From Shewanella xiamenensis (GTDB lineage Bacteria; Pseudomonadota; Gammaproteobacteria; Enterobacterales; Shewanellaceae): DNA of 64,000 nt. The notes under the pieces are model-generated. The model was not told the DNA's origin and did no database searches. It saw only the letters and a list, made by a program, of their open reading frames with translations. The first letter of the stretch is position 1; every line of letters begins with the position of its first letter. Of this stretch, positions 1-9,889 are shown one piece after another. The stretch is from NCBI RefSeq assembly GCF_014647135.1, contig NZ_BMOP01000007.1:1-64000 (forward strand), in the 5' to 3' direction. Made by a program: the position numbers and the translations under genes.

Positions 1-86
1 CGAGACTAGGACGTTGATAGGTCAGGTGTGTAAGCGTTGTGAGGCGTTGAGCTAACTGATACTAATGACTCGAGAGGCTTAACCAT
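1..86 (+). rRNA. 23S ribosomal RNA, 3' end (partial)
   Basis: The first ~86 bases match the conserved 3' tail of bacterial 23S rRNA, including GAGACTAGGACGTTGATAGG, GTGTGTAAGCG, GTTGAGCTAAC and the closing GAGGCTTAACC. The gene starts upstream of the window, so this is only the end of an rrn operon read left to right. The exact mature 3' end is inferred by comparison with the E. coli 23S end and may be off by a few bases. What follows is unusual, because no complete 5S gene is found downstream. Confidence 0.95.
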
Positions 87-144
87 ACAACCCAGATGGG
101 TTTTGCTAAGTAGCACTTAGACGAATAGAAACACTTAAGAAGTG

Positions 145-192
145 GTCATAAAATGCTCCTGCATTTATGACATCAAGTACCTCCATGTACTT
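145..192 (+). other. Hairpins in the 23S-5S spacer
   Basis: Two stem-loops lie in the spacer after 23S rRNA. The first pairs 145-156 with 161-171 (GTCATAAA with TTTATGAC plus an inner TGC/GCA, one bulge). The second pairs AAGTAC (175-180) with GTACTT (187-192). They have no poly-T tails, so they are not intrinsic terminators. They may be RNA-processing or antitermination structures of the rrn transcript; this is inference. No tRNA is visible in the spacer. Confidence 0.5.
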
Positions 193-300
193 GTGAACTC
201 AAACCAGCTTTCCGAATTATTAAATAAGATAAGAGCAGATTTTAGTTCCTAGAATCTAGCAGCACGCAGTGCGCTCTCGAATCTTGTTTAAAACCGAATT

Positions 301-335
301 TGCTTGGTGACAATAGCATTTCATCGCCAAGCGCC
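301..335 (+). pseudogene. Collapsed 5S rRNA gene (both ends kept, core deleted)
   Basis: At the position expected for 5S rRNA the sequence begins with a typical 5S 5' end (TGCTTGGTGACAATAGCA, 301-318) and runs straight into a typical 5S 3' end (TCATCGCCAAGC, 321-332). The ~85 bases between them in a normal ~120-nt 5S rRNA are absent. The terminal helix I can still form: 302-310 pairs with 324-332 over 9 bp, with one G-U pair. Loops B to E, which bind L5, L18 and L25, are missing, so the product cannot work as 5S rRNA. The remnant sits between an ordinary spacer and an ordinary terminator, so it is most simply an internal deletion in this rrn copy. An assembly collapse is the main alternative. 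Confidence 0.8.
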
Positions 336-348
336 TAAATAAACAATG

Positions 349-375
349 AAGCCAGCTGAATAAGCTGGCTTTTTT
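349..375 (+). terminator. rrn operon intrinsic terminator
   Basis: AAGCCAGCT (349-357), loop GAATA, AGCTGGCTT (363-371), then a T-rich run. A perfect 9-bp stem with poly-T is a strong rho-independent terminator closing the ribosomal RNA operon. Confidence 0.9.
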
Positions 376-593
376 GTTTTTCGCGTTTGCCATCTTTAGA
401 TTGTGATTTTGAAATCACTCATTCCAATTTTCAGCCTCTTTCGCTCACACACCCCTGATGTGCGCTAAATCGCGACTGACTACCTTATTTTCTTCACACT
501 ACTGAACCATATCTCCCAAAGGTCAACTCTTGCTATTACTTCAGAGGTTACTTACCTTATGCAGTAACTTATTGGGGTAGCTAAGGATCTATG

Positions 594-1868
594 ATGAAGT
601 TAGAGATGATTTGTACTGGGGAAGAGGTGCTGTCGGGTCAGATTGTTGATACTAACGCTGCTTGGTTTGCCAGCACTATGATGGAGCATGGCATTGAGAT
701 CCAAAGGCGCGTTACAGTCGGGGATCGTCTCGAGGACTTAATTGCGGTTTTCCAAGAGCGTAGTTTGCATGCCGATGTGATTTTAGTGAATGGCGGCTTG
801 GGGCCGACCAGTGATGATATGTCTGCCGAGGCAATGGCTAAGGCTAAAGGCGAGCCTCTGGTTGAGAATCGGGAGTGGCGTCAACGTTTAGAAGATTGGT
901 TTACGCGCAATAATCGCGAGATGCCAGTGAGTAATTTAAAGCAGGCAATGCTGCCTGAGTCTGCGGTGATGGTGGATAACCCCGTCGGCACGGCCTGTGG
1001 ATTTAGAGTGAAGTTGAATCGAGCTTGGTTGTTCTTCACCCCTGGCGTGCCATTTGAACTCAAGCATATGGTGAAGGAACAGTTTATTCCTTTTATCCGT
1101 GAAGAGTTTGACCTCGACGCTAAGGTGGCGCTGAAGAAGTTGCTGACCATAGGCCATGGCGAGTCTTCCCTTGCCGACAAAATTGAGCCATTGGAGTTGC
1201 CTGAGGGAATTACCATTGGCTATCGCTCCTCAATGCCACATATTGAGATTAAGATCTTTGCCCGCGGCGAGAAGGCGATTGCTTTGCTGCCACGGGTGAC
1301 TGGGCACATCAAAATGGTGCTGGGGACTGCGGTCGTCGCCGAAGATAAAGCGACGCTTGCCGAAGAGATCCATGCGAAGTTACTGAATTCTGGATTGACC
1401 TTGAGTGTTGCTGAGTCTTGTACGGGTGGGATGATTACCAGCCAATTAGTCGACTTCCCGGGCAGTTCTTCCTATCTACAACACGGTCTAGTGACTTACA
1501 GTAATGAGTCTAAGGTGCGAGTATTAGGTGTTAATCCGGCTACGTTGGACGATCACGGCGCAGTCTCTATTCCAACGGTTGAAGAAATGGCCAAGGGCGC
1601 GCGTGCTATTTTAGACAGTGATTTTGCCTTAGCGACCAGTGGGATAGCGGGACCTGATGGCGGAACCGAAGAAAAGCCCGTTGGTACGGTGGCAATTGCC
1701 TTGGCAACCCGCAGTGGCGTCTACAGCCAAATGATAAAACTGCCGCGACGTTCGCGGGATTTAGTGCGTAGCTTAAGTGCGGCGGTAGCCTACGATATGT
1801 TAAGACGTGAATTACTCACCGAAGCTGTGATTGTGGATTATCAATCGATAGGGCGTTTCAGCAAGTAA
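594..1868 (+). CDS. cinA: CinA-like protein (two-domain: COG1058 plus PncC-type amidase)
   Basis: This is a full-length two-domain CinA protein of 424 aa. The N-terminal half is a MoaB/MogA-like (COG1058) domain with the opening [17 protein letters not shown] and the [10 protein letters not shown] motif near residue 65. In related proteins this domain has ADP-ribose pyrophosphatase activity. The C-terminal ~160 residues form the PncC-like nicotinamide-nucleotide amidase domain (SVAESCTGG, then [10 protein letters not shown]). It probably recycles NMN or repairs pyridine nucleotides in the cytoplasm. Two ATGs lie in tandem at 591 and 594. The AAGGA at 583-587 is better spaced for 594. It stands alone between the rrn terminator and a bidirectional terminator. 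Confidence 0.93.
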   Translation: MKLEMICTGEEVLSGQIVDTNAAWFASTMMEHGIEIQRRVTVGDRLEDLIAVFQERSLHADVILVNGGLGPTSDDMSAEAMAKAKGEPLVENREWRQRLEDWFTRNNREMPVSNLKQAMLPESAVMVDNPVGTACGFRVKLNRAWLFFTPGVPFELKHMVKEQFIPFIREEFDLDAKVALKKLLTIGHGESSLADKIEPLELPEGITIGYRSSMPHIEIKIFARGEKAIALLPRVTGHIKMVLGTAVVAEDKATLAEEIHAKLLNSGLTLSVAESCTGGMITSQLVDFPGSSSYLQHGLVTYSNESKVRVLGVNPATLDDHGAVSIPTVEEMAKGARAILDSDFALATSGIAGPDGGTEEKPVGTVAIALATRSGVYSQMIKLPRRSRDLVRSLSAAVAYDMLRRELLTEAVIVDYQSIGRFSK

Positions 1869-1912
1869 CTCTTTGGATACTTACGGGTTTTAGTCAGTCT
1901 AGCTTGACTAAC

Positions 1913-1940
1913 AAAAATGCTCCCGAGGGAGCATTTTTTT
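1913..1940. terminator. Bidirectional terminator, cinA / lipoprotein gene
   Basis: ATGCTCCC and GGGAGCAT form a perfect 8-bp stem with a 2-base centre, flanked by an A-run on the left and a T-run on the right. It can end transcription of cinA and of the converging ppc-lipoprotein transcript. Confidence 0.85.
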
Positions 1941-1967
1941 ATGGCGAATGGTTTGCAACGCAAGCCG

Positions 1968-2513
1968 TTATTTAGTGAACTTAAGGACTAATTTGCCTGG
2001 GACGACTTGAATGCTCTCGGTCATCTTGGCCATCAGCGCTTGGTTACTATCCTTCGTATCGAGCACATAAACGGGCTGATTCTCGAGGAAATGCCTTAAG
2101 TAGCCCATCACTTGTGGTGTCGCGCTACTGATGGCTTTCTCGATATCCTTGGGTGTTGACTCGACTTTCACTAATTCAAGCTGGCGTAGGTAGACGCTGT
2201 GGGTGGCACTGTCATACCAAGGCTTGGCCTCAAAGGTGGTTGAAAGTTGCGCCTTCAACGGATAAATAGGGTTAGTGATGGACACCTGAGTGGTTGCACT
2301 TACGCTCATAGTGTCAGGCTTTTCGCCGAGTCTGACACTGATGTCGTTAATGCGCACTTGCGCGCCGACCAGTTGATTACCTTGTTTCACCTCAAAATGG
2401 ATCTCTTTGCTGAGATACTGCTCCATTTCATGCTCGCTGATACTGTACTGCGTGACGCAGCCGCCAAGCAGTACAGATAATCCCAAGCAAAGGCTAAGCG
2501 TGAGTTTTTTCAT
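1968..2513 (-). CDS. YceB-like lipoprotein (DUF1439)
   Basis: A 181-aa lipoprotein. The signal peptide ([19 protein letters not shown]) ends in a lipobox LLGGC, so the mature protein starts at Cys19 and is lipid-anchored. The rest resembles E. coli YceB and the DUF1439 family, with a TQYSISEHE start and a PVYVL segment near the end. DUF1439 proteins have an SMP/TULIP-like lipid-binding look, but no function is established. The start is set by the lipoprotein signal. Its ATG shares the final A of the ppc stop codon (TAATG), so it is translationally coupled to ppc and cotranscribed with it. A longer frame upstream overlaps ppc and is not credible. Confidence 0.85.
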   Translation of the reverse strand: MKKLTLSLCLGLSVLLGGCVTQYSISEHEMEQYLSKEIHFEVKQGNQLVGAQVRINDISVRLGEKPDTMSVSATTQVSITNPIYPLKAQLSTTFEAKPWYDSATHSVYLRQLELVKVESTPKDIEKAISSATPQVMGYLRHFLENQPVYVLDTKDSNQALMAKMTESIQVVPGKLVLKFTK

Positions 2514-5182
2514 TAACCTGTGTTTCTCATGCCCGCCGCGACACCGGCAATCGTCAGCATTAAGGCGAGTTGCACGTGTTCGGAAGCGGGAGCTTCGGTT
2601 GTTTCCTTGCGAGTTCGAGCCAATAACTCGGTCTGCAGGAAGTTTAATGGATCGATATAGGGATTGCGCAGTTTGACAGATTCGCGATTCCACGGTGTAT
2701 GCGCCATTAAGGTATCCGATTTAGTCAGCTCCAGCACCACTTTAATGCCGAGATCTAAACGCTGGCGTAAAGTTTCGCCTAAGTGGTGAAGATTGGGCGG
2801 AACTAAACAGGTTTCATAGTAACGCGCTAAGTTAGGTTCCGCCTTGGCGTACACCATCTCCAGCATGGAAATCCGCGTGCTAAAGAAGGGCCATTCGCGA
2901 TCCATATCCTGTAGCAAACCCATTTCTCCACGTTCGCAGGCAGCCTGTAATGCTTCACCGGCGCCGAGCCATGCTGGCAACATTAAGCGGTTTTGAGACC
3001 AAGCGAAAATCCAAGGAATGGCACGTAAGCTCTCGATACCGCCATCGACACGGCGTTTTGCTGGGCGACTGCCTAATGGTAATTTGCCCAGTTCAACCTC
3101 CGGAGTGGCTGCACGGAAATAAGGCACAAAATCCGGCTCTTCACGGACAATACCGCGGTAAGCACTCACTGACTCCTGAGCAATTCGCTCCATGCAATTG
3201 CGCCATTCCTGCTTAGGCTCGGGCGGCGGAAGCAGAGTCGCTTCTAACACCGCTGAGGTGTACAGGGCTAAGCTTTGCACCGCCAATTTAGGCAGGCCGA
3301 ACTTAAAGCGGATCATCTCACCTTGCTCGGTGACACGAATACGGCCATCAACAGATCCGGGTGGTTGTGACAGAATCGCTTTGTGAGCAGGGCCGCCGCC
3401 ACGACCAATACTACCACCACGACCATGGAACAGCGTCAGCTTAACGCCAGCCTGTTTACAGACGGCGACTAACTGCTCCTGTGCGCGATATTGCGCCCAA
3501 GCGGCTGCCATCACGCCCGCGTCTTTGGCTGAGTCTGAGTAGCCAATCATGACCTCTTGCATGCCTTTGGTATAACCACGGTACCAGTCGATATCGAGCA
3601 GTGCGGTAATGCACTCGGCGGCGTTATTTAAGTCGCTTAAGGTTTCAAATAGCGGCACAACCCGCATTGGATGTGTGCAGCCAGTTTCTTTGAGCAGTAA
3701 TAATACGGTTAACACATCTGAAGGCTTGCTCGCCATCGAGATCACATAGGAGCCCAACGCCTTAGCAGGATGTTTAGCAATTAAGCGGCAAGTGTTAAGC
3801 ACTTCGGCTACATCGGCGGAAGGTTGCCAGTTGCTCGGGATCAGCGGACGACGGTTACTGAGTTCACGCAGTAAGAAGGCTTGTTTTTCGGTTTCATCCC
3901 AATGATTAAAGTCACCCATACCTAGATAACGGGTTAATTCTGCAAGTACATCGCAGTGACGGCCGGCGTCTTGGCGAATGTCGAGCCTAAGCATATGAAT
4001 ACCAAAACAAGCGAGGCGGCGTAAAATGTCGAGTAGTAAACCGTTAGCAATCAAACGCATGCCGCAGTCACATAAACTCTTATACAGCATCTCTAGCGGC
4101 GCTTTAAGATCGCTTTCTTGCCAAATCAGCGTCGACTTATCCACTTCAGGATTGTGGCCCTCAATACGGGCATTTAAGTAATCTATGGTGTCACGCAGTT
4201 TTTGTCTTAATGAGCGCAACACAAAACGATAGGGTTCGCAGCTATTGTTGGTATAAGCCTTTAATTCATCATTAGCTTCTTCCATTGACAGTTCACCCAC
4301 TAGCAACACTATATCCTTGAGGAATAAACGTGCCGCAGCATGGCGATTACGGTCTAACACTTCTTGGGTGACTTTGGCGGTCACAAAGGGGTTACCGTCG
4401 CGATCACCACCCATCCAGCTTGAGAAGCGCACCGGTGCAATATCGATAGGCAATTGCTGGCCAGTGCGCTCTTGTACTTGATCGTTGAGCTGCCTTAAAA
4501 AGTCGGGGACGGCGTGCCAGAGAGATTCTTCAATCGTCGATAATCCCCAGCGGGCTTCATCCACTGGCGTTGGGCGCTCACGGCGAATTTCATTGGTGTG
4601 CCAGATTTGGGCGATTAACTGACGCAGACGCAGATTAATTTGGCGACGTTCTCTATCGGATAATTGATCGTTTTCTTGCTCGGCGAGGCAATCCACAATC
4701 GCCGCATATTTTTGGATCAGTGTGCGGCGAGAGATTTCCGTTGGATGTGCGGTGAGGACTAAGTCGATATCAAGCGTCTTTAAGCAATCCAACATCTTGG
4801 TTTGATCGATACGGCCATTAAGCATACGGCCAAGCAACTGTTCGACCGGATCCGGTACACAAACCAGCTCATCACAGTTACGGCTAATAGTATGAAATTG
4901 TTCGGATAAGTTTGCTAGGTTGAGGAATTGGTTGAAGGCTTTGGCAAAAGGCACTAACTCTTCATCGGGGAGTGCGGTCAGCAGTTCTAGCATTTGCTCC
5001 CGTGCCGCCTCATCGCCACGGCGGGAATCTTTTGCAAGTTTACGAATTTGCTCAACCTTCTCGAGGAAAGAATCACCGAGGTGGGTGCGCATTGTATCGC
5101 CAAGGATCTGCCCTAACATACTCACGTTTGATCTTAACGACGCATACATGTCGGTCACATTGTCTGCCACATTACCTGCCAT
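2513..5182 (-). CDS. ppc: Phosphoenolpyruvate carboxylase
   Basis: This 889-aa enzyme carboxylates PEP with bicarbonate to oxaloacetate, the main anaplerotic step feeding the TCA cycle and aspartate-family and arginine biosynthesis. The catalytic His lies in VLTAHPTE (His146, equivalent to E. coli His138). The second signature [16 protein letters not shown] is intact, and the C-terminus ends in MRNTG as in active bacterial enzymes. Length matches the family (E. coli 883 aa). It is divergent from the arginine operon across ~620 bp and is followed without a gap by a lipoprotein gene. No truncation or frameshift is seen. Confidence 0.98.
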   Translation of the reverse strand: MAGNVADNVTDMYASLRSNVSMLGQILGDTMRTHLGDSFLEKVEQIRKLAKDSRRGDEAAREQMLELLTALPDEELVPFAKAFNQFLNLANLSEQFHTISRNCDELVCVPDPVEQLLGRMLNGRIDQTKMLDCLKTLDIDLVLTAHPTEISRRTLIQKYAAIVDCLAEQENDQLSDRERRQINLRLRQLIAQIWHTNEIRRERPTPVDEARWGLSTIEESLWHAVPDFLRQLNDQVQERTGQQLPIDIAPVRFSSWMGGDRDGNPFVTAKVTQEVLDRNRHAAARLFLKDIVLLVGELSMEEANDELKAYTNNSCEPYRFVLRSLRQKLRDTIDYLNARIEGHNPEVDKSTLIWQESDLKAPLEMLYKSLCDCGMRLIANGLLLDILRRLACFGIHMLRLDIRQDAGRHCDVLAELTRYLGMGDFNHWDETEKQAFLLRELSNRRPLIPSNWQPSADVAEVLNTCRLIAKHPAKALGSYVISMASKPSDVLTVLLLLKETGCTHPMRVVPLFETLSDLNNAAECITALLDIDWYRGYTKGMQEVMIGYSDSAKDAGVMAAAWAQYRAQEQLVAVCKQAGVKLTLFHGRGGSIGRGGGPAHKAILSQPPGSVDGRIRVTEQGEMIRFKFGLPKLAVQSLALYTSAVLEATLLPPPEPKQEWRNCMERIAQESVSAYRGIVREEPDFVPYFRAATPEVELGKLPLGSRPAKRRVDGGIESLRAIPWIFAWSQNRLMLPAWLGAGEALQAACERGEMGLLQDMDREWPFFSTRISMLEMVYAKAEPNLARYYETCLVPPNLHHLGETLRQRLDLGIKVVLELTKSDTLMAHTPWNRESVKLRNPYIDPLNFLQTELLARTRKETTEAPASEHVQLALMLTIAGVAAGMRNTG

Positions 5183-5800
5183 AGTTACTCCGAATAGAAA
5201 AACATCAAAATCCGCTTTGTATTAGCCCGCTAGCACAATACCTACCACTGAGGGCAATGGTCAACAGCAGAACTTATAACTTATACGACTGGCTTATCTT
5301 ATATGCAACTAATCACGATAATTGTTGAGGAATATTCAATATAAATGCGAGCTAACGCAATATTTTATTATGTTTAGCCAAAGTGAATATGAACTGCATT
5401 ATTTTGGCTTTGCGTACATGTATATCAGGTGTTAATAAAAAGGACTGATTTTTCAGTCTTTCATCCATAGATAACTGAGTTATAAAGAAGTTAGTGAAGT
5501 ATTGTGTCATTTGCTAAGCGTGCTTGAACGCAGATTAAAGATAAAATTTGATAAAAATATATATTCACATATATTGCATAAATAGATCTTTGTGGTAGTC
5601 TAGCCTGCAGTTGAGATGAGTCACCCCTTGTGACCTGTAGAGTAAATATCATGATGTATAGCGTTAAGCCGTCAGTGAATAAAATAACGAGCCATTACGA
5701 TTTCCCACGACGATAGTCCTGTCATCATAGATATGCGCTGTTGCGTATACGCTATTCATCTATTCTTTAAGTCTCTTTGATTTGGTTTATAAAAATACAT
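5183..5800. other. ppc / argC divergent intergenic region
   Basis: This 618-bp AT-rich region between the divergent ppc and argC genes must hold both promoters. The clearest element is the paired ArgR box at 5552-5590. The ~210 bases between that operator and argC form a long leader without an obvious terminator hairpin or leader peptide. No credible ORF or RNA gene was recognised in it. Confidence 0.6.
5552..5590 (+). promoter_or_regulatory. Paired ARG boxes (ArgR operator)
   Basis: Two 18-bp ARG-box-like sites lie exactly 3 bp apart, which is the spacing ArgR hexamers require. Box 1 is 5552-5569 (AAAAT-ATAT-ATTCA core, right half perfect). Box 2 is 5573-5590 (TGCAT-AAAT core, left half 4 of 5). 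The sites are ~210 bp upstream of argC in the only promoter region of the arginine cluster. Match to the consensus TGAATwwwwATTCA is partial, so the call leans on spacing and context. Confidence 0.65.
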
Positions 5801-6781
5801 ATGAAAAATATCGCCATTATCGGCGCCAGTGGTTACACAGGTGCACAACTCACTGCTTTAGTCCATGCGGAGTCTGAATTATCAATTCAAGGCCTGTATG
5901 TCTCTGAAAATAGTTTAGATAAAGGTAGAGCTTTAGCAGATTTGTACCCTGTCTACAGCCACATTGACTTAGCTCTGTCACCATTGACTGAAGAAGCGAA
6001 GGCTAAGATTGTCGCCGAGGCGGATGCAGTGGTGTTGGCGACCGAGCACTCGGTGAGTTTGCATTTAGCGGCTTGGTTCTACAACCAAGGTTTAGCCGTG
6101 TTTGACTTAAGCGGTGCTTATCGTTTCAGTGATGTGGCGCAGTACCCTAAGTGGTACGGTTTTGAGCACGAATATCCCGAGGTGCTAGCCAAGGCTGTTT
6201 ATGGTCTTGCCGAGTGGAATGCCAAAGAAGTCGCCGCTACTAAAATAATTGCTGTGCCAGGTTGTTACCCAACAGCATCATTAACCGCTTTGAAACCATT
6301 AAAGAATTTACTGACGTCAGCCTATCCAGTGATCAATGCGGTTAGTGGTGTGACGGGCGCGGGTCGTAAGGCACAGTTGCATACCAGTTTTTGCGAAGTG
6401 AGCCTCACACCCTACGGCGTATTAGGTCACAGACATCAACCCGAAATTGCCACTCAATTGGGGCAAGAGGTGATCTTCACGCCGCACCTTGGCAACTTCA
6501 AGCGCGGCATTTTAGCAACCATCACGGTACAGCTAAAACCGGGCACCACCACCGCCGATGTGGCTGCGGCATACAGTGTGTATGACCAAGCTCCGCTGGT
6601 GACGGTGAAACAGAACCAGTTCCCGAAAGTAGATGATGTAGTGCTGACTCCGAATTGCCACTTAGGTTGGAAGTTTGATGAGAACAGTGGCTACTTAGTG
6701 GTTGCCAGTGCCATCGACAATTTGATGAAAGGCGCGGCGAGCCAAGCCCTGCAATGCATAAAGATTCACTTTAACCTTTAA
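5801..6781 (+). CDS. argC: N-acetyl-gamma-glutamyl-phosphate reductase
   Basis: ArgC catalyses the NADPH-dependent reduction of N-acetylglutamyl phosphate to the semialdehyde, the third step of arginine synthesis. The 326-aa protein opens with the nucleotide-binding [11 protein letters not shown] and carries the catalytic Cys155 in VPGCYPT; length fits the family. The start at 5801 (MKNIAIIG) fits the Rossmann fold; an 8-codon upstream extension is unlikely. It is first in argCBFGH. argE and argA are not next to it, unlike in Vibrio where argE is divergent from argC. Confidence 0.97.
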   Translation: MKNIAIIGASGYTGAQLTALVHAESELSIQGLYVSENSLDKGRALADLYPVYSHIDLALSPLTEEAKAKIVAEADAVVLATEHSVSLHLAAWFYNQGLAVFDLSGAYRFSDVAQYPKWYGFEHEYPEVLAKAVYGLAEWNAKEVAATKIIAVPGCYPTASLTALKPLKNLLTSAYPVINAVSGVTGAGRKAQLHTSFCEVSLTPYGVLGHRHQPEIATQLGQEVIFTPHLGNFKRGILATITVQLKPGTTTADVAAAYSVYDQAPLVTVKQNQFPKVDDVVLTPNCHLGWKFDENSGYLVVASAIDNLMKGAASQALQCIKIHFNL

Positions 6782-6812
6782 CCGTTCATCCTTATTTAAG
6801 AGAGTCGTCAAG

Positions 6813-7595
6813 ATGTCTACCAACAACTCAGTATTAGTTCTTAAAGTCGGCGGCGCCCTGCTGCAGTGTGAAATGGGGATGGCGCGTTTAATGGATACCG
6901 CCGCAGCAATGATCGCAAATGGTCAGCAGGTGCTGATGGTGCATGGTGGTGGCTGTTTGGTCGATGAGCAATTAGCCGCAAACGGCATGGAAACCGTCAA
7001 GTTAGAAGGCCTGCGGGTGACCCCGCCGGAGCAAATGCCGATCATTGCCGGTGCACTGGCCGGAACATCAAACAAGATCCTCCAAGGCGCAGCGACAAAA
7101 GCTGGGATTGTGAGTGTGGGCATGAGCTTAGCCGATGGCAACACGGTATCGGCCAAGATTAAAGATGAGCGTTTAGGGTTAGTGGGCGAGGTTTCTCCTA
7201 AGGACGCGACTTACCTCAAGTTTATTCTGTCCCAAGGCTGGATGCCGATTTGTAGCTCAATTGCCATGATGGACGATGGCCAAATGCTAAACGTGAACGC
7301 CGACCAAGCGGCGACGGTATTAGCTAAGTTGGTCGGTGGCAAGTTGGTGCTGTTATCGGATGTGTCTGGCGTGCTCGATGGTAAAGGTCAATTAATCCCT
7401 TCACTGAATGGTAAGCAGATTGCCGAGTTGGTTAAGCAAGGCGTGATCGAAAAGGGAATGAAAGTAAAAGTTGAAGCTGCGCTCGAAGTGGCGCAGTGGA
7501 TGGGGCAGGCGGTTCAAGTGGCCTCATGGCGTGATGCAAGCCAATTAGTCGCATTAGCAAAAGGTGAGGCCGTGGGCACACAAATCCAACCATAA
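6813..7595 (+). CDS. argB: Acetylglutamate kinase
   Basis: A 260-aa amino-acid kinase family enzyme phosphorylating N-acetylglutamate, step two of arginine synthesis. The N-terminal VLKVGGALL lysine/glycine motif, the HGGG loop and the C-terminal GMKVKVEAAL segment are all present. It lacks the extra N-terminal helix of arginine-inhibited hexameric kinases, as in E. coli ArgB. That suggests flux control by ArgA and ArgR rather than by feedback on ArgB. It lies 31 bp after argC and 12 bp before argF. Confidence 0.96.
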   Translation: MSTNNSVLVLKVGGALLQCEMGMARLMDTAAAMIANGQQVLMVHGGGCLVDEQLAANGMETVKLEGLRVTPPEQMPIIAGALAGTSNKILQGAATKAGIVSVGMSLADGNTVSAKIKDERLGLVGEVSPKDATYLKFILSQGWMPICSSIAMMDDGQMLNVNADQAATVLAKLVGGKLVLLSDVSGVLDGKGQLIPSLNGKQIAELVKQGVIEKGMKVKVEAALEVAQWMGQAVQVASWRDASQLVALAKGEAVGTQIQP

Positions 7596-7607
7596 GCGGA
7601 GTAGGTT

Positions 7608-8513
7608 ATGAAGCATTTACTATCGATAAAAGAGTTAACCCAGCAGCAGTTGCTGGATCTGATTACCTTAGCCAAGACGATTAAAGCGAATCCCGCAGAA
7701 TATCGTCATGCACTGGATGGTAAGAGTGTGGTGATGTTATTTGAAAAGCCATCTCTGCGTACTCGTGTTAGCTTCGATATCGGTATTAACAAGCTTGGCG
7801 GCCACTGTTTATACCTAGACCAGCAAAATGGTGCCTTAGGTAAGCGGGAATCGGTCGCTGACTTTGCTTCTAACCTGTCCTGTTGGGCCGATGCCATTGT
7901 GGCGAGAACGTTCTCCCACACGACTATCGAACAATTAGCTGAGTTTGGTAGTGTGCCCGTGATTAATGCACTTTCGGATTTATACCATCCTTGCCAAGCT
8001 TTAGCCGATTTTTTAACCTTGGCCGAGCATTTTGAAAATATCAGTGATGCTAAGTTAGCGTATGTGGGTGATGGTAATAACGTTACTAACTCATTGATGT
8101 ATTGCGCGGCCATTCTCGGTGCCACCATGACAGTGATCTGCCCTGCGGGTCACTTTCCTGATGGCTACGTTGTGGCCGAAGTGCAAGAGCTCGCGAGCCG
8201 ATATGGCGGCAAGGTTGTACTGACTTCAGATATTGATGCGATTGAAGGTCACGATGCTATCTATACTGATACTTGGATTTCCATGGGAGATCCAACACCG
8301 TTAGCGGAAATTAAGGATAAGTTTGCACCTTATCAGGTTAATAAGGCCTTGATGGCGAAAGCGGGTGCTCACTTCTTTATGCACTGTTTACCCGCTCACC
8401 GCGGTGTTGAAGTGACCGATGAAGTGATGGATGGCGAAGGCTCCTTGATCCTGCAACAAGCTGAGAATCGGATGCACGCCCAAAATGCAGTACTGGTAAC
8501 CCTATTTAGTTAA
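7608..8513 (+). CDS. argF: Ornithine carbamoyltransferase
   Basis: OTC condenses ornithine with carbamoyl phosphate to citrulline. The 301-aa protein has the carbamoyl-phosphate loop as SLRTR rather than the more common STRTR, followed by HPCQALAD and the ornithine-binding MHCLPAHRG. The S-L-R-T-R form occurs in a subset of bacterial OTCases, so it is not a defect. It is the third gene of the arginine operon, with 60 bp to argG. Confidence 0.96.
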   Translation: MKHLLSIKELTQQQLLDLITLAKTIKANPAEYRHALDGKSVVMLFEKPSLRTRVSFDIGINKLGGHCLYLDQQNGALGKRESVADFASNLSCWADAIVARTFSHTTIEQLAEFGSVPVINALSDLYHPCQALADFLTLAEHFENISDAKLAYVGDGNNVTNSLMYCAAILGATMTVICPAGHFPDGYVVAEVQELASRYGGKVVLTSDIDAIEGHDAIYTDTWISMGDPTPLAEIKDKFAPYQVNKALMAKAGAHFFMHCLPAHRGVEVTDEVMDGEGSLILQQAENRMHAQNAVLVTLFS

Positions 8514-8573
8514 TTTAACCCTGTTTAGCAGCCTACTTTCTCCAAGGTGAGAAACGAGTTATAGGAATTTAAG

Positions 8574-9797
8574 ATGTCTATCGAGAACAAAAATACTGGC
8601 GTGAAAAAAGTCGTTTTAGCCTATTCGGGTGGTCTAGATACTTCGGCCATTATTCCTTGGTTAAAAGAAACCTACGACAACTGTGAAATCATCGCCTTTT
8701 GCGCTGACGTTGGTCAGGGTGAAGAAGAGTTAGTGGGTCTGACTGAAAAGGCATTAGCCTCAGGCGCGTCTGAATGCCATATCGTCGATCTGAAAGAAGA
8801 ATTCGTTAAAGATTACATCTACCCAACCATGGCAACGGGGGCGATTTACGAAGGGACTTACTTGTTAGGTACTTCAATGGCGCGTCCAATCATCGCGAAG
8901 GCGCAGGTTGAAGTGGCGCGTAAAGTGGGTGCCGATGCCCTGTGCCACGGTTGTACCGGTAAGGGTAACGACCAAGTGCGTTTCGAAGGTTGCTTTGCGG
9001 CATTAGCGCCTGATTTAAAAGTGATTGCACCATGGCGTGAATGGACCATGCAGAGCCGTGAAGATCTGCTGGCTTACTTAGCTGAGCGTAATATTAAGAC
9101 GTCGGCTTCTGCCACTAAGATCTACAGCCGTGATGCCAACGCATTCCACATTTCCCACGAAGGTGGCGAGTTGGAAGATCCATGGAACGAGCCAAGCAAA
9201 GGTGTGTGGACGCTGACTGCCGATCCGGAAGATGCGCCAAACGAAGCAGAATATGTGTCACTTGAAGTCGAAAATGGTCGTGTGACTAAAGTAAACGGTG
9301 AAGCATTAACGCCTTACGCTGCACTGATGAAGCTGAACACCATCGCTGCACCACATGGCGTGGGTCGTATCGACATCACTGAAAACCGTTTAGTGGGCAT
9401 GAAGTCCCGTGGTTGCTACGAAACCCCAGGCGGCACTGTGATGTTTGCCGCACTGCGCGCGATTGAAGAGTTAGTGCTGGATAAAACCAGCCGTACTTGG
9501 CGCGAGCAAGTGGGTGCCCAAATGGCACACTTAGTGTACGACGGTCGTTGGTTTACACCTCTGTGTAAGTCGCTGCTGGCGGCATCTGAGTCCTTAGCCG
9601 AGTCTGTCAACGGTGAAGTTGTGGTTAAACTCTACAAAGGTCACGCGATTGCCGTTAAGAAACGTTCGCCAAACAGCTTGTACTCTGAAGCGTTTGCGAC
9701 CTTCGGTGAAGATCAAGTGTACGACCAAAAACATGCTGAAGGCTTTATCCGTCTGTACTCGTTAGCGAGCCGCATCCGCGCGCTCAACGCTAAGTAA
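8574..9797 (+). CDS. argG: Argininosuccinate synthase
   Basis: This 407-aa enzyme joins citrulline and aspartate using ATP. The PP-loop [11 protein letters not shown] near residue 14 and the [15 protein letters not shown] segment that binds citrulline/aspartate are intact. It is the short type common outside the enteric group (E. coli ArgG is ~447 aa). It is followed by a strong hairpin terminator and then argH, so argH may depend partly on read-through or its own promoter. Confidence 0.97.
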   Translation: MSIENKNTGVKKVVLAYSGGLDTSAIIPWLKETYDNCEIIAFCADVGQGEEELVGLTEKALASGASECHIVDLKEEFVKDYIYPTMATGAIYEGTYLLGTSMARPIIAKAQVEVARKVGADALCHGCTGKGNDQVRFEGCFAALAPDLKVIAPWREWTMQSREDLLAYLAERNIKTSASATKIYSRDANAFHISHEGGELEDPWNEPSKGVWTLTADPEDAPNEAEYVSLEVENGRVTKVNGEALTPYAALMKLNTIAAPHGVGRIDITENRLVGMKSRGCYETPGGTVMFAALRAIEELVLDKTSRTWREQVGAQMAHLVYDGRWFTPLCKSLLAASESLAESVNGEVVVKLYKGHAIAVKKRSPNSLYSEAFATFGEDQVYDQKHAEGFIRLYSLASRIRALNAK

Positions 9798-9808
9798 TAG
9801 GCAGACTT

Positions 9809-9834
9809 AAAGGGCGCCTAGCGCCCTTTTTTAT
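9809..9834 (+). terminator. Intrinsic terminator between argG and argH
   Basis: AGGGCGC and GCGCCCT flank a CTA loop and are followed by TTTTTT. The stem is strong. Its position inside the arginine cluster suggests that part of the transcription stops before argH. Confidence 0.8.
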
Positions 9835-9889
9835 ATCTTAAGTTTTAATAGCTTTAACGTATTCAAAGCAGTGACCGAGGGGATTGAGC

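Noticed and set aside
881..1216. Antisense frames inside cinA
   Set aside because: Shadows of a clear protein family in the other strand; similar shadows occur in ppc, argH, mrcA and ovoA.
5326..5354. Possible extra ARG boxes nearer ppc (GAATATTCAAT)
   Set aside because: The half-sites overlap each other and the second box position at the 3-bp spacing does not match, so this is weaker than the 5552-5590 pair.
7608..7800. OTC carbamoyl-phosphate loop SLRTR instead of STRTR as a loss of function
   Set aside because: The key Arg and Thr are kept and other marine gammaproteobacterial OTCases have the same form.
9884..9889. TTG as the argH start
   Set aside because: The AGGGG ribosome site ends one base before it, which is too close; ATG 9890 is well spaced.
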